Source of the DNA: Bacillota bacterium
GTDB lineage: Bacteria > Bacillota > Bacilli > Bacillales_B > DSM-18226
Assembly: GCA_030705665.1 (NCBI GenBank)
Contig: JAUZQA010000109.1
Location: 1 to 9,722, forward strand
Reading direction: 5' to 3'
DNA length: 9,722 nucleotides
Numbering within the stretch: the stretch's first letter is position 1; the number at the start of each line of letters is the position of its first letter. The notes under the pieces are model-generated. The model made no database searches. It was not told the origin of the DNA and saw nothing but the letters and a program-made list of their open reading frames with translations. Shown piece by piece: positions 1 through 6,994 of the stretch. The translations under genes were made by a program, and so were the position numbers.

Positions 1-11
1 AGATTACTCAT
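1..11 (-). CDS. ftsL: FtsL, start of gene only (partial)
   Basis: Only the first codons (ATG AGT AAT ...) are inside the window. They follow an AGGAGGGG Shine-Dalgarno at 17-24 with a 5-base spacer, and lie 27 bases after the rsmH stop. In Bacillus the gene after mraZ-rsmH is ftsL, a bitopic membrane protein of the FtsL-DivIC-FtsB division subcomplex that helps activate septal peptidoglycan synthesis. The identity rests on position and the ribosome binding site. No protein motif can be read from three codons. Confidence 0.7.
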
Positions 12-38
12 TCTTTCCCCTCCTGAAATGTAAATTTT

Positions 39-971
39 CTATTGTTTTTCGGCAATGCGAAGCTTTGCCGACCTAGCTCGGTTGTTGACCTCTAATTCAT
101 CATCAGATGGAACAATTGGTTTTCTCGTAATAAGTTTTAATACGGGTCTATATTCTTCGGGAATAATCGGAAGGCCATGGGGCAAATCAGGTGTATCACT
201 TGCCTTTTTGAAGGTTGCCTTGCAGATTCTGTCCTCTAAAGAATGGAACGTAATGACACTGATCCTCCCACCTGGGTTTAAAAGCTCGATAGCCTCTTGT
301 AAGGATTGTTCAAATACGGATAATTCATCATTTACGGCGATACGAATCGCTTGAAAAATACGTTTAGCCGGATGCCCGCCTTTTCTTCTTGCTGGGGCTG
401 GAATGGCGTCTTTAATCAATTCTACTAGTTCTCCGGTTGTTTTAATTGGCTTTACGGCCCTTGCTGCTTCAATTTTCCGGGCAATCTGTTTTGAAAATTT
501 CTCTTCTCCATAACGAAAAAAGATACGAACTAAATCTTCATATGGCCAAGCATTGATCACATCATAAGCAGATAGTGCTGCATCAGAGTCCATTCTCATA
601 TCGAGCGGCGCGTCATGATGGTAACTGAAGCCTCTTTCAGGTGTATCTAACTGTGGTGAAGACACACCAAGGTCGTATAAAATTCCGTCAACACTCTCAA
701 TTCCCAGCTTATTAAGTTCTTCTGTTAAATATAAGAAATTACTTTTTACGACCGTTAGCTGCTGACTGTAAGCTGCTAACCTTTCTTTTGCATTGGCAAT
801 GGCAACCTCATCCTGGTCAAAGGCGATTAATCTGCCATCCTGTCCAAGCTTTGATAGGATAAGGGAACTGTGTCCTGCACCGCCTAATGTACAATCCACA
901 TATATTCCATTTGGTTTGATATTTAATCCATCCACTGTTTCTTCTAATAGCACCGTCTTATGTTCAAACAT
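39..971 (-). CDS. rsmH: 16S rRNA (cytosine-1402-N4)-methyltransferase RsmH
   Basis: RsmH (MraW) uses S-adenosylmethionine to methylate N4 of C1402 in the P-site region of 16S rRNA, acting on the 30S subunit. The 310-residue product has the family's usual length (about 311). The SAM-binding loop [12 protein letters not shown] is at residues 24-35. A second SAM motif, FDQDE, follows, then the family signature around [12 protein letters not shown] and the C-terminal blocks [14 protein letters not shown] and [12 protein letters not shown]. The chosen ATG at 971 gives the family N terminus [11 protein letters not shown] and has a GGAAGGGTG ribosome binding site just upstream. A 24-residue upstream extension to 1043 overlaps the mraZ end, lacks the family start and is rejected. 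It is the second gene of the mraZ-rsmH-ftsL operon, 55 bases after the mraZ stop. Confidence 0.97.
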   Translation of the reverse strand: MFEHKTVLLEETVDGLNIKPNGIYVDCTLGGAGHSSLILSKLGQDGRLIAFDQDEVAIANAKERLAAYSQQLTVVKSNFLYLTEELNKLGIESVDGILYDLGVSSPQLDTPERGFSYHHDAPLDMRMDSDAALSAYDVINAWPYEDLVRIFFRYGEEKFSKQIARKIEAARAVKPIKTTGELVELIKDAIPAPARRKGGHPAKRIFQAIRIAVNDELSVFEQSLQEAIELLNPGGRISVITFHSLEDRICKATFKKASDTPDLPHGLPIIPEEYRPVLKLITRKPIVPSDDELEVNNRARSAKLRIAEKQ

Positions 972-1026
972 TTTTTCACCCTTCCAATCGAGCGCACTTG
1001 GTTTCGATACAAAAACAACTTTCCCA

Positions 1027-1458
1027 TTATATATCAAAACCAATCATATTTTCAGCAATTTCAGCAAATGACTCTTCCGACTGTATAAAGTAGTCTTCCC
1101 AAATCTGTTTGCTCCAAATTTCAATTCGATTGGAAACTCCTAAAATCACACAATCTTTTTCTAATTTTGCATATTGAAGCAAGGGTGCCGGAAGATTCAC
1201 TCTCCCTTGTTTATCAAGTTCACTCTCCGTTGCACCTGAAAAGAAAAACCGAGTAAAAGCGCGGGCATCTTTTTTTGTTAGTGGTAACCCCTTGAGTTTA
1301 TCCTCAAGTATTTTCCACTCTGATAATGGGTAACCAAATAAACATTGATCAAGACCACGAGTAATAATAAACATCTCTCCAAGGTCTTCACGAAATTTGG
1401 AGGGGATGATCAAACGGCCTTTATTATCGATGCTATGATGGTATTCACCCATGAACAT
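1027..1458 (-). CDS. mraZ: Transcriptional regulator MraZ
   Basis: MraZ is the AbrB-fold, ring-forming DNA-binding protein at the head of the division and cell wall cluster. It binds short direct repeats in its own promoter and represses the operon in species where it has been studied. The 143-residue product contains two SpoVT/AbrB-like halves, each with its DXXXR element: DNKGR at residues 11-15 and DKQGR at 82-86. The C terminus [12 protein letters not shown] is typical of Bacillus. The start at 1458 gives the conserved MFMGEY N terminus. A longer start at 1473 adds five residues unlike the family. Upstream are a sigma-A-like promoter and a set of GTGG boxes that fit an autoregulatory operator. 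The proximal boxes also take the place of the Shine-Dalgarno, so translation initiation may be affected when the region is occupied. Confidence 0.97.
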   Translation of the reverse strand: MFMGEYHHSIDNKGRLIIPSKFREDLGEMFIITRGLDQCLFGYPLSEWKILEDKLKGLPLTKKDARAFTRFFFSGATESELDKQGRVNLPAPLLQYAKLEKDCVILGVSNRIEIWSKQIWEDYFIQSEESFAEIAENMIGFDI

Positions 1459-1460
1459 AC

Positions 1461-1514
1461 CCACTACCCCCACTTTCTAAATAAAATGTACCACAATCCC
1501 CCACTTTCCTCCAC
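1461..1514 (-). promoter_or_regulatory. MraZ operator: GTGG direct repeats
   Basis: Seen on the plus strand as CCAC at 1491, 1501 and 1511, an exact 10-base period, plus a second pair at 1461 and 1470 (9-base period). On the coding strand these read GTGG(G), matching the MraZ box known from E. coli and mollicutes: short TGGG/GTGG units repeated once per helical turn. The distal triplet lies around the predicted transcription start. The proximal pair overlaps the ribosome binding site of mraZ. The assignment follows family knowledge and the repeat pattern; occupancy is inferred. Confidence 0.8.
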
Positions 1515-1520
1515 CTATTT

Positions 1521-1549
1521 TTTATAATTATTCTTTCTTAGACCGAGAA
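1521..1549 (-). promoter_or_regulatory. Putative sigma-A promoter of mraZ-rsmH-ftsL
   Basis: On the minus strand a TATAAA -10 (1521-1526) is separated by 17 bases from a poor -35, TTCTCG (1544-1549). The expected transcription start falls close to the first GTGG box, consistent with repression by MraZ. The -35 match is weak, so the assignment rests mostly on position and the -10. Confidence 0.5.
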
Positions 1550-1555
1550 ATTCCT

Positions 1556-1593
1556 TTTAAAAAAAGAAAAACTTCACCAAATGGTGAAGTTTT
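1556..1593 (-). terminator. Intrinsic terminator of bshC
   Basis: A perfect 8-base-pair stem, ACTTCACC/GGTGAAGT (1571-1590) with a 4-base loop, extends by three A-T pairs. On the minus strand it is followed by TTTTTCTTTTTTT. It begins directly after the bshC TAG stop and separates bshC from the mraZ promoter. Confidence 0.9.
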
Positions 1594-3228
1594 CTATATC
1601 TTTATGACCTTGTGGTTGCCATCAAAAACAAAATTTAGTTCCATTAAATCATTTACAAAACTTAAACCATACTGATTTAAGTAGTAAAAAACATTCCAAA
1701 CCCTTTCTTGTGGAGAACCATCAGGCCTTAATGCCAAATCGATGCGGGCATATTTGTTTAAAATTACTTGGTGCCTTAATTTTACGGATTCTTCAAGCTT
1801 CGCTTCCATAAAAGCAATTTGCTTTAGCAAATTGTTTTCATTTTTTGAAACAAGTGGAAGAAGCCCGCGATCTAGCTGTGCGGTTTTTTGTTCTACCTTT
1901 CGATAGTTGGTTTGCAGTTCTTGCTTAATTGCAGCAAATAATTCCGTTACCTCTTGATCCCTTATAGATTGAAGAAACTGTCCCCGCTCTTCGTTCGTCC
2001 CCCGAATCAGAACATTCTGTAATTCCAAATTTAATTCTGATATGTCGGTTTCAATCGATCCATCCAAAAAGGTCATATTTAATCTAGGCACAATCGGAGG
2101 AAGTTTTAATCCAAAATGTTCAAAAACCAGCTTCAACTCAGCCCAGTAAGCTATTTCGCCAGGACCGGCAATAAAGGCAATGGTTGGGAAAAGCCATTCC
2201 TGTGCTAAAGGCCTTGTAACCACATTATTACTTAACTTGGAAGGATTATTAGCCGCAATCTCCACCAACTCAGCTGTTGACAGAGCAATAGAACCATTCT
2301 TCCCCACAAAAAGGTCTTTTTGACGGTCAAATTCAAGTAAAATACGTTCATTTAACCTTTGATCATAATAGAACAGATTTGCCAATCTGTCATTTGCTTC
2401 AATTGCATTCGGATAACCTTGATCACGAATTTGTTTTTGCTGCTCAAGCAACAAAGAAGTAATGGAATCATGATGCTCTATTTGATCAGTGAATATTTCC
2501 TTCTCCAATTGCCTTAGATCTTCATTTCCAGAATCAACGATCAGGAGGCCGAAATCTTTAAAAAATCCCATAATAATATTTGCAAAAAAGTCTACAAACG
2601 TCATGGACTGTTCAAGCTGTTTTTCAACAAAGCTTAAAAGTGTGTTCGTGTGCTCTGTTTCTCCAAAAGTTTCGATTAGGTGCTGAATCCAAGTTTGAGC
2701 GGTTTCTTTATTTAAATGAATATCTGAAACCATTTTCTTTTGTAACACTTTTTGAGGAAATATCCACTTATCTGCCTTTTTCTCAATAGGAATATACACA
2801 TGATTTACTTCTTGATAATCATGGTCTTCTCCCGCAATCCAAAACACTGGGACGACAGGCACATTTAATTGTCTTTCTTTTTCCTCTGCCAATTTAATAA
2901 TTGAAATCACTTTATGTAAGGTATAAAGAGGGCCTGTAAGAATCCCCGCTTGCTGTCCCCCAATGACAACAACACTATTGTCTTGTTTAAGTTTTTCAAT
3001 GGATTTCTTGATAGAAGGAGAGGATGGAAAATGCTCCATAAAGCTTTCGATATGCTGTGCAATTTCTTTTCGTGGAAAAGATCTATGTTTTAATTCCGCT
3101 AATCTCTCCAAATCATCCGAAGATTGGTCAAAGCGATAATGAAAAAAAGGTTGTATTTCTTCCGTTTGTTTCAAATAATTTGAGGCAAAACGGTTTGTTG
3201 CAGGTATAGAGAGATTAACAATCTCCAT
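1594..3228 (-). CDS. bshC: Bacillithiol synthase, cysteine-adding enzyme BshC
   Basis: BshC (YllA) performs the last step of bacillithiol synthesis, joining L-cysteine to glucosaminyl-malate in the cytoplasm. Bacillithiol is the main low-molecular-weight thiol of Bacillus besides coenzyme A. The 544-residue product has the family's length (about 540). Recognisable blocks are GGQQAGILTGPLYTLHK (residues 90-106), PVFWIAGEDHDYQEVNH (127-143), GPGEIAYWAELK (355-366) and RPDGSPQERVWN (501-512). A charged helical stretch at about 425-490 fits the coiled coil seen in this family. The ATG at 3228 has a GAAAGGAAG ribosome binding site. Another ATG at 3232 is out of frame. It is a single gene with its own terminator, between panE upstream and mraZ downstream, as in B. 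subtilis. Confidence 0.96.
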   Translation of the reverse strand: MEIVNLSIPATNRFASNYLKQTEEIQPFFHYRFDQSSDDLERLAELKHRSFPRKEIAQHIESFMEHFPSSPSIKKSIEKLKQDNSVVVIGGQQAGILTGPLYTLHKVISIIKLAEEKERQLNVPVVPVFWIAGEDHDYQEVNHVYIPIEKKADKWIFPQKVLQKKMVSDIHLNKETAQTWIQHLIETFGETEHTNTLLSFVEKQLEQSMTFVDFFANIIMGFFKDFGLLIVDSGNEDLRQLEKEIFTDQIEHHDSITSLLLEQQKQIRDQGYPNAIEANDRLANLFYYDQRLNERILLEFDRQKDLFVGKNGSIALSTAELVEIAANNPSKLSNNVVTRPLAQEWLFPTIAFIAGPGEIAYWAELKLVFEHFGLKLPPIVPRLNMTFLDGSIETDISELNLELQNVLIRGTNEERGQFLQSIRDQEVTELFAAIKQELQTNYRKVEQKTAQLDRGLLPLVSKNENNLLKQIAFMEAKLEESVKLRHQVILNKYARIDLALRPDGSPQERVWNVFYYLNQYGLSFVNDLMELNFVFDGNHKVIKI

Positions 3229-3253
3229 TCATTGTACTTCCTTTCTCAACCAT

Positions 3254-3282
3254 AGTATTCTTAACGAGTATAGCATTTACAA
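3254..3282 (-). promoter_or_regulatory. Possible promoter of bshC
   Basis: On the minus strand TTGTAA (3277-3282) and AATACT (3254-3259) are 17 bases apart, each 4/6 to the sigma-A consensus. An overlapping TATACT at 3267-3272 is a better -10 but has no good -35. Weak evidence. bshC could also be transcribed from panE, because I see no convincing terminator in 3283-3326. Confidence 0.35.
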
Positions 3283-3326
3283 GCGGAATATAAAAAAAAC
3301 TTTGCTTATGCCTCTGTGTTTTTTTA

Positions 3327-4226
3327 CTATTCCTGTTGCTTATTACTCTCTTTTCCTTTTATCAAAAGGTACAGACTCTTGATCATGGGTGCCTGTTTTT
3401 CTTGTTTTTGCGCTTCCTCAAGTAAAAACCCCAGAATCGCGTCAATTTCAGTTTTTCTGCCCATTTCAATGTCTTTTAACATCGAAGAGCGATTTAAAGC
3501 AGTATTATTGCAGACTTCAATCACCCTAAGAAAGTATACATTAGAGTCTGTTAAATTTAAAATAAACCTAATTTCCGCAAATAGATCCTTTAAGACTTCA
3601 TAATAATAATCATTTTTTATTAACAAACCATTTTGTACTTGAAGAATCGCTGTTAATGGGTTGATTACTGCGTTTATAATTAACTTGCCTATTAGCATTT
3701 CGTAATAATTATTATGAATAGAAACTGGAAAATCATCAGGTACTAAGGAAGAGAATGAGGTTAAACTAGTACTATCACCGCTAAAAACTGCAAGATTTGT
3801 TACCCCTTCCCCATTATGTCTTACTGTAAAGGGATTTTCCTTATACGCTCCATGCTCAATCGATCCGACAAATAGATTGTTCCCCTCTAGTTGTGAGAGC
3901 AATTTCAGATGACTCATACCATTTTGTAAAAACAAGATATTAAGTGGCTTTCTGCTAAATTTTGCGGCCCTTTCAATGATTTCTTTCACTTTATACTGTT
4001 TAACGGCCACAATCGTCAAATCCTCTTGACCGTTCCACAAATCAAACGAGCATGCTTTTATGCTATAGTTACTTTTACCATCCTTTTTAACTAGGACAAC
4101 TCCGTTTTTGTTGATAGCCTCTGCCTGTTCCGATGTTTTTGTATAAATAATAACATGACTAGTTTTACTCAAATAAGCCGCAAAAAGCAACCCAATGGAA
4201 CCGGCACCAATTATTCCAATTTTCAT
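3327..4226 (-). CDS. panE: 2-dehydropantoate 2-reductase (ketopantoate reductase)
   Basis: PanE reduces ketopantoate to pantoate with NADPH, a step toward pantothenate and coenzyme A. The 299-residue product opens with a Rossmann nucleotide-binding motif, GIIGAGSIG (residues 4-12). The substrate and cofactor segment FLQNGMSH is at 99-106. The catalytic lysine is probably K181 in GKLIINAVINPLTAI, with N185, and the acidic partner E260 lies in the RSSMLKDIEMGRKTEID block (246-262). These match the family arrangement by position. The ATG at 4226 has a GAAGGA ribosome binding site and a promoter with a perfect TATAAT upstream. The locus corresponds to B. subtilis ylbQ/panE. Related reductases of other 2-oxo acids share this fold, so the substrate is supported mainly by synteny. 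Confidence 0.9.
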   Translation of the reverse strand: MKIGIIGAGSIGLLFAAYLSKTSHVIIYTKTSEQAEAINKNGVVLVKKDGKSNYSIKACSFDLWNGQEDLTIVAVKQYKVKEIIERAAKFSRKPLNILFLQNGMSHLKLLSQLEGNNLFVGSIEHGAYKENPFTVRHNGEGVTNLAVFSGDSTSLTSFSSLVPDDFPVSIHNNYYEMLIGKLIINAVINPLTAILQVQNGLLIKNDYYYEVLKDLFAEIRFILNLTDSNVYFLRVIEVCNNTALNRSSMLKDIEMGRKTEIDAILGFLLEEAQKQEKQAPMIKSLYLLIKGKESNKQQE

Positions 4227-4246
4227 GGTTATTCCTTCTCCCTTAA

Positions 4247-4274
4247 ATTATAGCAATATCTTACCAAATGTAAT
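4247..4274 (-). promoter_or_regulatory. Sigma-A promoter of panE
   Basis: On the minus strand a perfect TATAAT (4247-4252) lies 16 bases from ATTACA (4269-4274, 4/6 to TTGACA). The expected start is about 15 bases downstream of the -10, leaving a very short leader before the panE ribosome binding site. Confidence 0.6.
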
Positions 4275-4378
4275 TGATCCTTTCCTATATAATTGCATAT
4301 AAATGGGGCTTTCGATAGAAACTCACCTTGATATTAAGAATCTTTCGAACATTTTTCTTTCATTTCCTTGTAAACCAT

Positions 4379-4387
4379 TGGTATAAT
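4379..4387 (+). promoter_or_regulatory. Extended -10 promoter of ylbP
   Basis: The sequence TGGTATAAT is an extended -10 element (TGn followed by perfect TATAAT). The -35 position at 4359-4364 (TTCATT) is poor, which is tolerated by extended -10 promoters. Transcription would start near 4394, giving a leader of about 170 bases before the TTG start of ylbP. Confidence 0.55.
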
Positions 4388-4565
4388 ATTTTTAGCGAAC
4401 CTTTTCGCATTTAAAGAAAGCGTTTACTATCGTGTTCCATCCCTTTATTTAGCTGTTTTGTTATACAACAAAATCAAAATAAAGACTATATTAAAATTTT
4501 TTTATTGTATTGGTAATTCGTTTTACATTCAATATTTCATGGTAACTTCTAAAGGAGGTATTTCT
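4388..4565 (+). other. ylbP leader region with two small hairpins
   Basis: This is the gene-free part of the 339-base panE-ylbP divergent interval. It holds the stem-loops GCGAA-CCTT-TTCGC (4395-4408) and TTTTGTT-ATAC-AACAAAA (4456-4473), an A/T-rich stretch, and the strong AAAGGAGG ribosome binding site at 4551-4558. I recognise no known riboswitch or T-box. An in-frame ATG at 4458 could extend ylbP by 36 residues, but it has no ribosome binding site and the added residues do not look like the family. Confidence 0.4.
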
Positions 4566-5039
4566 TTGACAATATCAGTAGAAAACCTAAAGGTTAACTT
4601 TAAGACCCTTGAAGAATTTAAAAAGTTTAAAGAATATGGAATCCAGGAATTATCGATGCACGAGGACTTAGAAGCAAATATTATTGAGGACAATAGCAAA
4701 TCTCCTTTTTATGGGATCTATTTCGGAGATAAGTTAATTGCCCGCATGAGCTTATATGAAATTAACGAAAGATATGATCGCTATTTTTATCCGCCACAAA
4801 ATTATTTGGAATTGTGGAAACTTGAGGTCCTCCCTGAATATCAAGGAAAAGGGTATGGAAGATCCTTAGTTGCGTTTGCAAAAAGTTTCGGACTCCCAAT
4901 TAAAACCAATCCAAGGGTTAAATCGAAGGAATTTTGGGAAAAGATGGGCTTTCTCAGCGTTGATTATGATATGGAAAGAGACCGTGGCGAAAACCCTCTT
5001 GTATGGTATCCAGAAGGGGTTAAGGCCCGAGAACATTAA
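4566..5039 (+). CDS. ylbP: GNAT family N-acetyltransferase YlbP
   Basis: This is a GCN5-related acetyltransferase fold. The acetyl-CoA pyrophosphate loop QGKGYG (Q/RxxGxG/A) is at residues 93-98, after the beta-bulge segment LWKLEVLPEY. The 157-residue protein is close to the roughly 160 residues of B. subtilis YlbP, which I recall as similar over blocks such as KTLEEFKKFKEYGIQELS and SPFYGIYFGDKL. The substrate is unknown. The start is set by AAAGGAGG at 4551-4558, seven bases before a TTG at 4566. The upstream ATG at 4458 gives an unsupported extension. It is a single gene, divergent from panE and convergent with gerR, and it ends before a strong bidirectional terminator. Confidence 0.9.
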   Translation: MTISVENLKVNFKTLEEFKKFKEYGIQELSMHEDLEANIIEDNSKSPFYGIYFGDKLIARMSLYEINERYDRYFYPPQNYLELWKLEVLPEYQGKGYGRSLVAFAKSFGLPIKTNPRVKSKEFWEKMGFLSVDYDMERDRGENPLVWYPEGVKAREH

Positions 5040-5052
5040 TCAATATCATCTT

Positions 5053-5080
5053 AAAAAGCGGGCAGGTTAGCCCGCTTTTT
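5053..5080. terminator. Bidirectional terminator between ylbP and gerR
   Basis: The stem AAAAAGCGGGC/GCCCGCTTTTT is perfect over 11 pairs around a 6-base loop. It has T tracts on both strands, so it can end both ylbP (stop 14 bases before) and the convergent gerR (stop about 60 bases before on the minus strand). Confidence 0.95.
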
Positions 5081-5139
5081 AGTTTGGAGGGAAACAAAGC
5101 TGATTTGAATATAGTCCCATTTGAAGTGTTTCTTCATTT

Positions 5140-5757
5140 TCACTCTACTCTTTCGAGGTTTCCGTTTTTATCCATTTGGTATTTAGCTCGCGGTTCTCTG
5201 TCTCCATCCTGAAGGACAACCATTTTTCTTGCCCTTTCCATAATTTCCATTAATGAACGATAATCCTCTTCAATCGCTTTCAAGTTTTTTTCAAGTCTTT
5301 CATTTTCAGCTGCAAGATAATACGTTTGTTTTTCCAATTCTTTGATTTGCTCATAAGATTTTTCTTTATCTTCTTGAATACTCGCTGAGATTTCCGCCTT
5401 TTTATTAAGGCGATGTAAAAAATGGATAACAGCTTGAAAGTTTAGTTCATCATTTTCCACTACTTCCGAATGTGTTGTGGAATTTAAAACTGGAGGCTGC
5501 GGCTGGCTGCTTGAAATAGCAGATTGATTTTTTAAATCCTTCCGCTGTTTCTTAGCAAGTTCAATTCCAGATTTATATTGTTTTCGCACATATGAATTCC
5601 AACGAAAACCGCAAGCTGCGGCTGTTCGTGAAAGACGTTTGCCAACTTCTTCAAATGCTTGGAGCTGGGTACCGCCTTCTCTTATATAACGGAGAACTAC
5701 CTCTGCGAGTAACAAATCTTCATCTTGGGACCATGCGTCTTGGCGTGTTGGTGACAT
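5140..5757 (-). CDS. gerR: RsfA/GerR family sporulation transcription regulator
   Basis: This is a 205-residue regulator with an N-terminal Myb/SANT-like DNA-binding domain (about residues 5-60, with [23 protein letters not shown] and the [13 protein letters not shown] recognition-helix region). A low-complexity Ser/Pro/Gln linker (about 78-100) follows, then a long coiled coil (about 120-180). The position between rpmF and ylbP matches B. subtilis ylbO (gerR), a mother-cell regulator under SigE that affects coat assembly. The paralogue RsfA acts in the forespore. The start at 5757 is chosen because AGGAGG lies nine bases upstream and the product then begins [10 protein letters not shown] start ten codons earlier (5787) has no ribosome binding site. 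Assignment to GerR rather than RsfA is by synteny. Confidence 0.88.
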   Translation of the reverse strand: MSPTRQDAWSQDEDLLLAEVVLRYIREGGTQLQAFEEVGKRLSRTAAACGFRWNSYVRKQYKSGIELAKKQRKDLKNQSAISSSQPQPPVLNSTTHSEVVENDELNFQAVIHFLHRLNKKAEISASIQEDKEKSYEQIKELEKQTYYLAAENERLEKNLKAIEEDYRSLMEIMERARKMVVLQDGDREPRAKYQMDKNGNLERVE

Positions 5758-5843
5758 CAGTAAATCCCTCCTAGTGTTTTTATTCATACATATGCATCTA
5801 CTAGAAAAGATAGACTGAGATTATACTACCAAGTTATTAACTT

Positions 5844-6605
5844 TTATGCTTTTTTATTAAGAAAGTTATTAACATATAGATGGTGGGCATCACTTTCCCA
5901 CAAAAATGAACAGTTTCGAACTTCAGCTTCCATTCTCTCTTGAAGTTTAGCTACTTCCCATTTCCTGAGGATGATGTTCTTGTAAGACTCCAGAACACTG
6001 GATTCGATGGACAACATTTTATCGAGAAAATTCTCACAAGCTGCAAGAGAGTCATCATGATAAATTTCGTCTATGAATCCTTCTGCTTTAAGCACCTCTG
6101 CCGACTTCAGTTCGGCATCCATAAGAAGTTTCATTGCTTTTGGCGTTGAAAGTTTCTCAGCTAAAATAGTGCCGCCGCCCCAGCCTGTTGTTATCGCTTG
6201 TTTTCCTTGAACAAAACCCGCTTTGATACCGCTGCGGGCAATCCGAAAGTCACAGGCAGTTAAAATTTCACAGCCCCCGCCAACTGCATGTCCATTAATC
6301 AATCCAAGAGTTGGTTTTGGTAAAGTTAACAACGAATAAAGAATTGCAGACATCTTTGATAACATTTTGTAGGCTTCCTCATGTGTATTTAAAGCATGGA
6401 AAACTGCTAAATCCCCGCCGGAACAAAATGCTCGTGTTCCCTCCCCTGTAATGACTAAAGCTTTGATATCTGGTTCTTTTGCTTGCTCAATAACTTCAAG
6501 CAATCCTTGCATAACGTCATAATCAATTGCATTTCTTCTTTCATTTCTTGTAATGGTAAAAAGTAAGTACCCTCTATCCTTCTTTTCAATCGAATACGCT
6601 TTCAA
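5844..6605 (-). CDS. Enoyl-CoA hydratase/isomerase (crotonase) family protein
   Basis: This is a crotonase-fold acyl-CoA enzyme of 253 residues, the usual size. Both oxyanion-hole elements are present: AFCSGGDL (59-66) and NGHAVGGGCEI (104-114). The two catalytic glutamates of classical hydratases appear to be lysines: F-V-Q-G-K135 aligns with F-G-Q-P-E, and A-M-K159 with A-M-E. A tryptophan precedes the glycine run (GWGGGT, 141-146), reminiscent of crotonase-fold acyl-CoA decarboxylases such as ECHDC1. Classical hydration is therefore doubtful, and the true reaction is unknown. The GTG at 6614 overlaps the AGGAG Shine-Dalgarno and cannot be the start. The TTG at 6605, eight bases downstream of AGGAG, is preferred. 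It lies downstream of the rpmF terminator and 86 bases upstream of gerR. Confidence 0.88.
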   Translation of the reverse strand: MKAYSIEKKDRGYLLFTITRNERRNAIDYDVMQGLLEVIEQAKEPDIKALVITGEGTRAFCSGGDLAVFHALNTHEEAYKMLSKMSAILYSLLTLPKPTLGLINGHAVGGGCEILTACDFRIARSGIKAGFVQGKQAITTGWGGGTILAEKLSTPKAMKLLMDAELKSAEVLKAEGFIDEIYHDDSLAACENFLDKMLSIESSVLESYKNIILRKWEVAKLQERMEAEVRNCSFLWESDAHHLYVNNFLNKKA

Positions 6606-6674
6606 ATCTGCCACTCCTGTTTACTAAGTTTTCAAATTTTTGATCAATTGTTAACAAACTCCTAATAAAAGACA

Positions 6675-6707
6675 AAAGCACAAGGGCTTACCGGCCTCTT
6701 GTGCTTT
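6675..6707 (-). terminator. Intrinsic terminator of ylbN-rpmF
   Basis: The perfect outer stem AAAGCACAAG/CTTGTGCTTT (10 pairs) continues through a one-base bulge into GGC/GCC. On the minus strand it is followed by TTTTGTCTTTTATT. It lies 18 bases after the rpmF stop and separates rpmF from the crotonase gene. Confidence 0.88.
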
Positions 6708-6724
6708 AATCATCTGCTGTAATA

Positions 6725-6901
6725 TTAGTCGTTAACTACTACTTCTTTACCTTTGTATGTTCCACAAGCTTTACATACGCGGTGAGCAAGTTTCATTTCA
6801 CCACAGTTTGGGCATTCTACCATACCAGGAACATTTAATTTAAAATGAGTACGACGCTTTCTTTTCGCAGTTTTAGAAGTTCTTCTAAAAGGTACAGCCA
6901 T
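6725..6901 (-). CDS. rpmF: 50S ribosomal protein bL32
   Basis: bL32 is a small structural protein of the large ribosomal subunit. The 58-residue product begins [10 protein letters not shown], has the basic stretch [14 protein letters not shown], and keeps the zinc ribbon with CPNC (C30, C33) and CKAC (C43, C46). It is therefore the zinc-binding form, not a cysteine-free paralogue. The start at 6901 has a near-perfect AAGGAGGTG ribosome binding site six bases upstream. An extension of three residues is not supported. It is the second gene of the ylbN-rpmF operon, 81 bases after ylbN, an arrangement conserved from Bacillus to E. coli (yceD-rpmF). Confidence 0.98.
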   Translation of the reverse strand: MAVPFRRTSKTAKRKRRTHFKLNVPGMVECPNCGEMKLAHRVCKACGTYKGKEVVVND

Positions 6902-6977
6902 GTCAAACACCTCCTTAGGAGTATTAAGAAAGGAATGAAGACCAAATATTATGGTACTTCACATACTTCTTTACTTT

Positions 6978-6994
6978 ACCGATTAAGAATCGGT
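6978..6994. repeat. Short hairpin over the ylbN stop codon
   Basis: Perfect 7-base inverted repeat ACCGATT/AATCGGT around a 3-base loop, covering the TAA of ylbN. No T tract follows on the minus strand, so it is not an ordinary terminator. Function unknown; it could shield the 3' end of the ylbN reading frame or be incidental. Confidence 0.5.

Noticed and set aside
972..1043. 24-residue N-terminal extension of rsmH
   Set aside because: It overlaps the mraZ stop, has no family similarity, and the internal ATG at 971 has a ribosome binding site and the family N terminus.
3283..3326. Terminator between panE and bshC
   Set aside because: The A run and T run (AAAAAAAC / GTTTTTTTT) could pair only around a large loop with a very weak inner stem; not convincing.
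5787..5850. Sigma-A promoter (TATAAT at 5820-5825) or SigE promoter (CATATGTA at 5787-5794) for gerR
   Set aside because: The TATAAT has no acceptable -35. The SigE candidate matches only about half of both boxes. SigE control is known for the B. subtilis gene but is not demonstrable here.
5831..5873. Direct repeat AAGTTATTAAC (5831-5841 and 5863-5873)
   Set aside because: Eleven A/T-rich bases, one copy being inside the crotonase coding end; likely chance in a low-GC sequence.
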